A stretch of DNA of 6,544 nt from NCBI GenBank assembly GCA_002293265.1, contig DBCW01000106.1, positions 15,596-22,139 of the forward strand, given 5' to 3'. The notes beneath the pieces are model-generated. The model saw only the letters and a list, made by a program, of their open reading frames with translations, did not search any database and had not been told where the DNA came from. This DNA is from Eggerthellales bacterium UBA948. Lineage in GTDB: Bacteria > Actinomycetota > Coriobacteriia > Coriobacteriales > UBA8131. This document shows positions 1-5,776 of the stretch, in pieces (position 1 is the stretch's first letter; each line of letters starts with the position of its first letter). The position numbers and the translations under genes are program-made.

Positions 1-2044
1 CGATCGCTATTCCCAAACCTACCCATTAGCTGCAAAGAAGATGGCATACGCCCTTGATCCAACGGCCTCAATAGAGTCGTATGAGCCAATTTCAGATGCG
101 GTTGGCTCAGCCACATGGACGATGATCTACCTGCTGCAGAAAGTACAAAGTGCCGGCGAGGATGGAACACTTGAAGGTGGTCTGGCGGATGGTCTTGGTG
201 AGACTCTGGGAGAAGAGACAAGCTCTCCGGACATCCAGAACCTGGATTTTGCCAAACTTTATGAGATGGCACCACTGCTAAGCGTGTTGCCGCAGGACTG
301 GTTTGACGAAGCACAAGCCAAAGCCGCAAGCATGGACATCAGTCTTAAAGAGCAAAGTGCCATGATGCTGGTAGGCGGTTTTTACCGCGAACTTGGTCGC
401 GATATGCAACAGATGGAGATCGCCTATATCATCCGCATCGGACTTGTAATGTTGCTGATAACCGTGCTCTCAGGTTTGGCTTCCATAGCAGTAGGCTTTC
501 TCTCGGCGCGCATTGGTGCCGGTCTGGCTCGCGATCTTAGGCAGTCCATCTACAGCAAGGTTGTAAGTTTTTCTCATACGGAGTTTGATCGGTTCTCCAC
601 AGCTTCACTCATTACGCGCTCAACCAACGATGTAACTGTCATCCAGCAAATGATCACAATGGGCATACGCATGGTCTGTTATGCGCCGATAATGGGTGCC
701 GGTGGTGTGTTTATGGCATTAAACAAATCGGTCTCCATGAGTTGGATAATCGCATTGGCCGTCATCGTTTTGATGGGCATCATGCTTATCTTGCTGGCAG
801 TGGTGATGCCTAAGTTCAAGATCATGCAAAAGCTTATCGATCGCCTAAACCTGGTAGCGCGCGAATCGCTGAACGGTCTCATGGTCATCAGGGCGTTTTC
901 GCGTACCGCACATGAGGAGCAGCGTTTTGACGTTGCTAACAAAGACCTGACTGCGATAAACCTATTTGTGAACCGCGCAATGATCTTTTTAATGCCGGTG
1001 ATGACGATATTTATGAACGCGCTTACGGTGCTGATCATCTGGATTGGTGCTGAGCAAGTAGCCGCATCGCAAATGCAAGTAGGCGACATGATGGCATATC
1101 TGCAATACGTGATGCAGATCATCATGAGCTTCATGTTCATAGCTATGCTTTTCGTATTCATACCCAGGGCTTCGGTTAGTGCCAAACGCATCAACGAGGT
1201 ACTTGAGACTGTGCCAACCATCACCGATGCAAAGCACAATATCAACATTGAAGAAGATAAGCGCGGCATCGTAGAGTTCAAAAATGTGAGCTTTCATTAT
1301 GAAGGTGCCAATGAAAACGCGCTGACTAACATCAGTTTTAAAGCAAAACCGGGTCAGACCACGGCCTTCATAGGCGCTACCGGTTCGGGTAAATCGACAA
1401 TCATTAATCTCATCCCACGCTTTTATGAAGCAAGCGAGGGCGAAGTATGTGTAGGCGGAGTAAATGTGCGTCTGCTTAAACAAGAAGAATTGCGTGGTTG
1501 TATAGGTTATGTGCCGCAAAAAAGCGTACTTATGGGCGGCACCATAGCCAGTAATATCGGTTACGGCACCGAAGGCATGACCGATGAAGACATGGAAAAG
1601 GTTGCCCAGATCGCGCAGGCTATGGAGTTCATCAACAGCAATGAAGAGCGCTTCGAACTGGAGATTGCCCAAGGTGGCTCCAGCGTTTCCGGTGGACAGC
1701 GCCAAAGGCTTTCCATAGCTCGTGCATTGGCGGTAGGTGCCGACATTTACCTGTTTGACGATAGCTTCTCAGCCCTGGATTTCAAGACAGACGCTGCGCT
1801 GCGTAAATCGCTGGCTCAATATACCAAAGGCAGCACGCTGATAATTGTTGCCCAGCGCATATCCACTATTATGAATGCCGATCAGATATTTGTGATCGAC
1901 GAAGGTCGTATTGTAGGCTCAGGAACTCACGAGCAGCTCTTAAAGACTTGCACAGAATACATCGAAATTGCCACATCTCAGCTGTCAGAAAAAGACCTTG
2001 CTAAGACCTCGCAAAACTCAATAAGAGGGGGAGGTGACAGGTGA
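1..2044 (+). CDS. ABC exporter half-transporter, degenerate-site subunit (5' end outside window)
   Basis: This is the membrane-ATPase fusion half of a type IV ABC exporter. The frame is open to the window edge (first full codon at 2), and the Met at 41 has no good ribosome site and lies after the expected first membrane helix, so it is internal. Numbering from that Met: a soluble, acidic and Gly-rich stretch at 1-125; membrane helices near 130-153, 210-227, 234-256, 315-338 and 352-375; and an ATPase domain from about 405. Visible motifs are A-loop Y420, Walker A GATGSGKST (445-453), Q-loop Q493, signature VSGGQ (549-553), Walker B LFDD with D574 where the catalytic Glu normally sits, D-loop SALD, and Q605 instead of the switch His. 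These substitutions mark the degenerate half of heterodimers such as TM287/288. It overlaps the next gene, its likely partner. The substrate cannot be told; multidrug or lipid export is only a family guess. TM1 and the true start are missing from the window. Confidence 0.95.
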   Translation, partial: DRYSQTYPLAAKKMAYALDPTASIESYEPISDAVGSATWTMIYLLQKVQSAGEDGTLEGGLADGLGETLGEETSSPDIQNLDFAKLYEMAPLLSVLPQDWFDEAQAKAASMDISLKEQSAMMLVGGFYRELGRDMQQMEIAYIIRIGLVMLLITVLSGLASIAVGFLSARIGAGLARDLRQSIYSKVVSFSHTEFDRFSTASLITRSTNDVTVIQQMITMGIRMVCYAPIMGAGGVFMALNKSVSMSWIIALAVIVLMGIMLILLAVVMPKFKIMQKLIDRLNLVARESLNGLMVIRAFSRTAHEEQRFDVANKDLTAINLFVNRAMIFLMPVMTIFMNALTVLIIWIGAEQVAASQMQVGDMMAYLQYVMQIIMSFMFIAMLFVFIPRASVSAKRINEVLETVPTITDAKHNINIEEDKRGIVEFKNVSFHYEGANENALTNISFKAKPGQTTAFIGATGSGKSTIINLIPRFYEASEGEVCVGGVNVRLLKQEELRGCIGYVPQKSVLMGGTIASNIGYGTEGMTDEDMEKVAQIAQAMEFINSNEERFELEIAQGGSSVSGGQRQRLSIARALAVGADIYLFDDSFSALDFKTDAALRKSLAQYTKGSTLIIVAQRISTIMNADQIFVIDEGRIVGSGTHEQLLKTCTEYIEIATSQLSEKDLAKTSQNSIRGGGDR
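2030..2037 (+). promoter_or_regulatory. Shine-Dalgarno site deciding the start of the second ABC gene
   Basis: A strong purine-rich site, GGAGGTGA, lies inside the last codons of the upstream ABC gene. It is 6 nt before the ATG at 2044 but only 3 nt before the alternative GTG at 2041. The spacing favours the ATG, which shares its A with the upstream TGA stop (TGATG). This layout suggests translational coupling, so that the two halves are made in similar amounts. Confidence 0.75.
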
Positions 2045-4002
2045 TGAAAGATGACCGCGATACTTCTAAAGAGCCGATAAATGACGAAGCAAAGACCACG
2101 TCTGATTCCAAAAAATCCAAAAGAGACAAAGCCACTAAAACAACTACTGCGACAAATCGTCGTCGCATAGGTCATGGAGGCGGTGGCCATAACGCCGCGC
2201 AAAATATTATAAGTGCCGACAAGCCCAAAGACTTTAAAGGTGCATTCAAAAACCTCATGCAATACCTGGGTAAACACAAGATCGCTGTGCTAGTTGTTAT
2301 AGTATTTGCAATGGTCTCTACGGTGTTTGCCATCATCGGTCCCAAAATTATGGGTACTGCGACCACAACATTGTTCGAGGGCATTATGGCTCAAATCGCC
2401 GGCACCGGAGACGGTCCCGATTTTGCAAAGATCGCCCAGATACTCACATTTCTACTGGCTCTATATATCGCCAGTGCGTTGTTCCAGTTCATTCAAGGTT
2501 TTATTATGACGGGCGTGGCGAATAAGATTTGCTACTCGTTGCGCAGAGACATCGACAAAAAGATTATGCGTTTGCCGTTTACATACTACGACAAGGTAGC
2601 GACCGGCGATGTAATGAGTCGCATCACAAATGATGTTGATGCTATTCAGCAAAGCCTTACTCAATCTATTACGCAGATAATCACCTCGGTCACAACGCTG
2701 ATAGGTATCCTGATCATGATGTTTTCTATCGATTGGATCATGACCCTTATTGCACTTGTCACTTTACCTATAAGCTTCGTCGCAGTTGCGCTGATCGTAG
2801 GACGCTCGCAAAAACACTTCTTAGCGCAGCAAGAATACCTAGGCGTAGTAAATGGCGCGGTCGAAGAAACATACGGTGCCCACGTTATCATGCGTGCCTT
2901 TAATGGTGAGAAGCGCGCGCTTAAAGATTTTGATCAAAGTAATAACAAACTCTATGATGCCGGTTGGCGGGCAAACTTCTTATCCGGCATGATGATGCCC
3001 ATCATGAACATCATTGGCAACCTTGGCTATGTAGTGGTTTGCGTTGTTGGCGCCTACCAAGCCATGAATGGGCGTATAACTATCGGCGATATTCAGGCGT
3101 TCATTCAATATGTGCGTAACTTCCAGCAGCCCATCATGCAGGTGTCGCAGATATCAGCTATGTTGCAACAGACAATGGCAGCAGCCGAGCGCATTTTTAG
3201 CTTCCTGAATGAGGAAGAAATACCCGATGAGGTAAGCGCTGATGAAGCGGCAGATCCTCGATCTGTGACCGGTGCCGTGAGCTTTGACAAAGTTCATTTT
3301 GGCTACGACCCCGAAAAGCCCGTTATCAACGACTTTTCTGCAACGGTTGCCGCCGGACAAAAGATTGCCATAGTTGGCAAGACCGGAGCCGGCAAGACAA
3401 CTATCATCAAACTGTTGATGCGTTTTTACGATGTGGATAGTGGCGGCATTCTTTTGGACGATCACGATATCCGCCAGTTTAAGCGCAATGACTTGCGGTC
3501 GCTGTTTGGCATGGTATTGCAAGATACTTGGCTGTACAACGGCAGTATCGCCGATAATATTCGCTACGGCAAGCTGGACGCAACTGATGAAGAAGTTAAA
3601 GCCGCTGCACGTGTTGCCCAAGCTGATCACTTTATCCAGACTATGCCCGACGGCTACGATATGGAGTTAAACGAAGAAGCTTCCAATGTATCGCAAGGAC
3701 AAAAGCAGTTGCTCACCATAGCCAGAGCGATCTTACATGATCCTAAGATACTGATTTTGGATGAGGCAACATCGTCTGTAGACACGCGCACCGAGACATT
3801 GATCCAAAAAGCTATGGACAATCTAATGAAAGGGCGCACTAGTTTCATCATCGCACATCGTCTCTCAACGATCAGAAACGCTGATCTGATTCTAGTTATG
3901 GATGAGGGTGACATTGTGGAGCAGGGAAGTCATGAGCAATTGCTGGCAAAAGGCGGTCATTACGCAGAATTGTACAATTCACAATTTGCCGATGTTGCGT
4001 AA
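2044..4002 (+). CDS. ABC exporter half-transporter, catalytic-site subunit
   Basis: This is a complete membrane-ATPase fusion of 652 residues, normal for an MdlB-type (COG1132) exporter half plus a short N-terminal extension. Residues 1-65 are Lys/Thr/Ser-rich and end in a Gly/His run (GHGGGGH), presumably cytoplasmic. Membrane helices lie near 80-102, 131-156, 210-228, 231-254, 312-336 and around 350-375. The ATPase domain starts near 410: A-loop Y421, Walker A GKTGAGKTT (445-453), Q493, an altered signature VSQGQ (549-553), Walker B LILDE with catalytic E574, D-loop SSVD, and switch H605. The normal E and H with a defective signature exactly complement the upstream subunit. The predicted heterodimer therefore has one competent ATP site (this Walker A/B with the partner's VSGGQ) and one degenerate site. 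The start is taken at ATG 2044; GTG 2041 would add one residue. The substrate is unknown. Confidence 0.95.
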   Translation: MKDDRDTSKEPINDEAKTTSDSKKSKRDKATKTTTATNRRRIGHGGGGHNAAQNIISADKPKDFKGAFKNLMQYLGKHKIAVLVVIVFAMVSTVFAIIGPKIMGTATTTLFEGIMAQIAGTGDGPDFAKIAQILTFLLALYIASALFQFIQGFIMTGVANKICYSLRRDIDKKIMRLPFTYYDKVATGDVMSRITNDVDAIQQSLTQSITQIITSVTTLIGILIMMFSIDWIMTLIALVTLPISFVAVALIVGRSQKHFLAQQEYLGVVNGAVEETYGAHVIMRAFNGEKRALKDFDQSNNKLYDAGWRANFLSGMMMPIMNIIGNLGYVVVCVVGAYQAMNGRITIGDIQAFIQYVRNFQQPIMQVSQISAMLQQTMAAAERIFSFLNEEEIPDEVSADEAADPRSVTGAVSFDKVHFGYDPEKPVINDFSATVAAGQKIAIVGKTGAGKTTIIKLLMRFYDVDSGGILLDDHDIRQFKRNDLRSLFGMVLQDTWLYNGSIADNIRYGKLDATDEEVKAAARVAQADHFIQTMPDGYDMELNEEASNVSQGQKQLLTIARAILHDPKILILDEATSSVDTRTETLIQKAMDNLMKGRTSFIIAHRLSTIRNADLILVMDEGDIVEQGSHEQLLAKGGHYAELYNSQFADVA

Positions 4003-4021
4003 AGGCTACCTAACCTCTGAA

Positions 4022-4138
4022 GCTTGCTGTCATTTTAGCAGATCCTTCTGTTATTCCTGCGGTCTCCATGTCGTTCCGCAACCATTCTGTCATTCCCGCC
4101 TGCGCGGGAATGACAGAGTTGGTACGGGAATGACAGAG
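4022..4138. repeat. Cluster of decayed arms around a dRS3/REP-like palindrome, ~20-nt period
   Basis: Copies of the arm TGTCATTCCCGC recur in this intergenic stretch. In direct orientation they begin at 4028 (TGTCATTTTAGC), 4049 (TGTTATTCCTGC), 4069 (TGTCGTTCCGC, one base shorter) and 4088 (perfect). In inverted orientation they lie at 4104-4115 (GCGGGAATGACA) and 4124-4135 (ACGGGAATGACA). Spacing between same-orientation copies is 19-21 nt. The two inverted arms belong to a 14-nt direct repeat, CGGGAATGACAGAG, at 4105-4118 and 4125-4138. The pattern suggests a short palindromic element family that inserted or expanded here and then partly decayed. Only one copy of the locus is visible, so dispersal in the genome is an inference. 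Confidence 0.6.
4086..4117. repeat. Perfect palindrome, 14-bp arms, 4-nt loop (dRS3-like core)
   Basis: The left arm 4086-4099 (TCTGTCATTCCCGC) pairs perfectly with the right arm 4104-4117, leaving a CTGC loop at 4100-4103. The core fits the pattern ATTCCC-N8-GGGAAT (4092-4111), the published consensus of the neisserial dRS3 repeat; similar GTCATTCCCGC palindromes occur in many bacterial genomes. It lies 84 nt after the stop of the second ABC gene. RNA from either strand would fold stably. No T-run follows on the plus strand, so it is not a standard intrinsic terminator, though it could still stabilise the 3' end of the exporter mRNA. Confidence 0.8.
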
Positions 4139-4165
4139 GTGTATACATAAGTGGCAACTCTAAGC

Positions 4166-4171
4166 TATGAT
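4166..4171 (+). promoter_or_regulatory. Possible -10 element for the DUF2510 gene
   Basis: TATGAT matches five of six bases of the TATAAT consensus and lies 42 nt upstream of the ATG at 4214, in an AT-rich stretch after the palindrome. No convincing -35 hexamer lies 16-18 nt upstream. An alternative is TTGGTA (4119-4124) with a 17-nt spacer to TATACA (4142-4147), which is also weak. Because a strong hairpin separates this gene from the exporter genes, its own promoter is plausible, but the call is tentative. Confidence 0.25.
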
Positions 4172-4213
4172 ATAGCAGGTTAACAAATACTTAGTTTTGA
4201 TAAAGGAGAGAAA

Positions 4214-4711
4214 ATGGCTAACGAACAGATCCCGGCCGGTTGGTATCCTGATCCAGCGGGTGATGTGACGAAGATCCGCTATTGGGATGGGCAGGGATGG
4301 ACAGACCAAACGCAGGATGCACAGCCTGTAGGTGCACAAAGCAATTACAATGTACCTATAGCACCTCAACCGATATATGCGCAAGGTCAGCAAGCTCCAA
4401 TGTATGGAACAATGCCTGATGGAACCAAGGATCGCAAAGGGTTTGCAATAGCCGGAATGGTTTTAGGTATTGTTTCTATTCCATGTGGTTGTCTTGCCTA
4501 TTTCGCATTTCTTCCCGGTCTTCTCGGTGTAATTTTTGGTGCTCTGGGTATCAAAAGCTCCGGGAAAGGCATGGCCATTGTTGGCATAGTGTTGGGAGCA
4601 ATAGGAATACTGTTTGGCATTGGTATGACAATACTTGGCTTAGACATACTTGAAAATCCACAAAACTATGGTCTGCCAAGCGATTTCTATGACGATCTGT
4701 TCTCGTCATAA
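4214..4711 (+). CDS. DUF2510 and DUF4190-like small membrane protein
   Basis: A 165-residue protein with three parts. Residues 7-33 carry the DUF2510 signature: GWYPDPAG followed by RYWDGQGWTDQT, a short Trp-rich module of actinobacterial envelope proteins whose role is not established. Residues 35-72 form a Gln/Pro/Tyr-rich linker. Residues 76-146 form a Gly-rich hydrophobic region with two to three membrane segments (about 77-98, 98-113 and 120-145), resembling DUF4190, with GMVLGI and GIVLGAIGI as paired glycine-zipper-like stretches. The tail is short and acidic. There is no signal peptide; the soluble N-terminus is likely cytoplasmic. The start is supported by AGGAG at 4204-4208, 5 nt before the ATG. 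It stands alone between the exporter genes and a convergent operon. The domain call is firm for DUF2510 and fair for the membrane part; its function is unknown. Confidence 0.9.
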   Translation: MANEQIPAGWYPDPAGDVTKIRYWDGQGWTDQTQDAQPVGAQSNYNVPIAPQPIYAQGQQAPMYGTMPDGTKDRKGFAIAGMVLGIVSIPCGCLAYFAFLPGLLGVIFGALGIKSSGKGMAIVGIVLGAIGILFGIGMTILGLDILENPQNYGLPSDFYDDLFSS

Positions 4712-4736
4712 ATACAGTTAAGAACGAATAGATATA

Positions 4737-4766
4737 TTACTCTGGGCATATATGTGCTCAGAGTGA
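4737..4766. terminator. Hairpin between convergent genes, possible bidirectional terminator
   Basis: The arms 4739-4748 (ACTCTGGGCA) and 4755-4764 (TGTGCTCAGAGT region) pair over 10 bp with one G-U, and the stem can be extended outward by two weaker pairs; the loop is 6 nt. It lies 25 nt after the stop of the DUF2510 gene and 15 nt after the stop of the minus-strand ligase gene. No T-run follows on the plus strand; on the minus strand the sequence after the stem is AT-rich but mixed. The position between convergent genes supports a terminator role, but the tail is weak. A competing small hairpin joins AGAGTG (4760-4765) with CACTCT (4774-4779). Confidence 0.4.
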
Positions 4767-4781
4767 TTGACGCCACTCTTA

Positions 4782-5774
4782 CTATTTACGTGCAACTGCA
4801 GTATCTAAAAGCTCGTTTAGCAGTGTGCCAAACTCTTTGCCTGAAGCTTTACATACCATGGGTAATAGCGAGAACTCTGACATACCGGGCGAGACGTTTA
4901 TCTCTAAGACCTTTACTTCTTTGCCATCCCAATATAAGTCAACACGGCTTAGATCGCGGCAGCCAAAGCTGCGATGAACTTCAAGTGCGGCATCCTCTAT
5001 TTGCTTTACTATGCTGTCTGCTTCAATACGGTCATCGGACAGCGACTCTTTGCGTACCGGACAGTAGTATTCTACCAGCTCCGGTTCCAAACGAACCTCC
5101 GTCTTAAAAAAGCGCTCCTCGGTACATATCTCTACAATGCCCAAAACTTTGGCATCATCTCCGGTGCCTATTACGCCTACAGCCACCTCAACACCTTCGA
5201 CCCACTCCTCAAACAAAACTTCGTCGTCGTAAGAAAGAGCTTTCAAAATGGCATCGGCAAGATCCTCACCAGACTCAACACGGCTGATTCCCATTGCTGA
5301 TCCACCGGAAGCCGGCAAGACTGCGATTGGATAGCCGGATGGAATATGCTCGGTGACTAGATCAAGAGCCGTTGCAGCGCCCAGGTTTTTAAAGCTGGCG
5401 GCAGAAAGACAGACCATCTTTGGCCAGCAACTGGGACCATCATTGCCCTTACGGTAAGTGGATACAACATGCGGCAGCATGCTTTTGTTAAACGTGGTAC
5501 GACAAACGCTGGAAGGAGAACCGACAAACGGTATCTGCAAATACTCCAGCAACGATTGTATGGTGCCGTCTTCACCTTGACCGCCGTGTAATGCCAAAAA
5601 CGCCAGATCAGGTTTCTCATCGCGCAATACCTCGACCAAGGCGTTGGAAGTATCTAGCGGCAGTACGGTGTGCCCCTCTTGCTCCAAAGTATTGACCACG
5701 TGTTTTCCGCTGGCAAGCGAAAAGTCACGCTCAAAAGAAGACCCACCCATAAGTACAGCTATCTTGTAAGGCAT
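4782..5774 (-). CDS. ddl: D-alanine--D-alanine ligase (divergent active site)
   Basis: This 330-residue ATP-grasp ligase is expected to join two D-alanines with ATP in the cytoplasm, for the peptide stem of peptidoglycan. Family motifs appear in order: GGSSFERDFSLASG (10-23, with E15 of the catalytic triad), ALHGGQGEDGTIQ (61-73, H63), NK with K97, the glycine loop PASGGSAMG (154-162, triad Ser S159), EEWVEGVEVAVGV (189-201), RVDL (277-280) and LEINVSPGM (290-298), which supplies metal ligands. The length is close to normal. Two positions are odd. Leu153 stands where the loop's ATP-contacting Lys is usual (VKP becomes VLP), and Leu229 stands where the triad Tyr is expected (about Y216 of E. 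coli DdlB). The start at 5774 has AAGGAG at 5788-5783, 8 nt upstream and inside the end of the aminotransferase gene, giving 2-nt spacing and probable coupling. A ligase with altered acceptor preference is possible; the Ddl family assignment itself is firm. Confidence 0.93.
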   Translation of the reverse strand: MPYKIAVLMGGSSFERDFSLASGKHVVNTLEQEGHTVLPLDTSNALVEVLRDEKPDLAFLALHGGQGEDGTIQSLLEYLQIPFVGSPSSVCRTTFNKSMLPHVVSTYRKGNDGPSCWPKMVCLSAASFKNLGAATALDLVTEHIPSGYPIAVLPASGGSAMGISRVESGEDLADAILKALSYDDEVLFEEWVEGVEVAVGVIGTGDDAKVLGIVEICTEERFFKTEVRLEPELVEYYCPVRKESLSDDRIEADSIVKQIEDAALEVHRSFGCRDLSRVDLYWDGKEVKVLEINVSPGMSEFSLLPMVCKASGKEFGTLLNELLDTAVARK

Positions 5775-5776
5775 CT

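Noticed and set aside
41..43. ATG at 41 as the true start of the first ABC gene
   Set aside because: The frame is open upstream to the window edge, no good Shine-Dalgarno precedes it, and starting here would drop the expected first membrane helix.
989..1705. Long minus-strand open frame (238 codons) opposite the first ABC gene
   Set aside because: It lies antisense to the conserved transmembrane and ATPase region; its translation shows no recognisable domain, and the plus-strand frame has all family motifs.
1757..1855. Loss of catalytic Glu and His as a sign that the first ABC gene is a decaying pseudogene
   Set aside because: The frame is intact, the other motifs are kept, and the partner has the matching signature change, which is the normal pattern of heterodimeric exporters.
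4086..4117. Palindrome as a classical rho-independent terminator of the exporter operon
   Set aside because: The stem is strong but no T-run follows it on the plus strand, and the surrounding arm copies point to a repeat element instead.
4022..4138. Array of short repeats as a CRISPR
   Set aside because: Units are about 12 nt with spacing near 20 nt, occur in both orientations, vary in sequence, and have no room for spacers.
3902..4150. Plus-strand open frame running from the ABC gene through the intergenic palindrome
   Set aside because: It is out of frame with the ABC gene, its second half encodes the repeat array, and no ribosome site or domain is seen.
4754..5300. Plus-strand open frames opposite ddl
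   Set aside because: They are shadows of the ddl reading frame, which carries consecutive family motifs.
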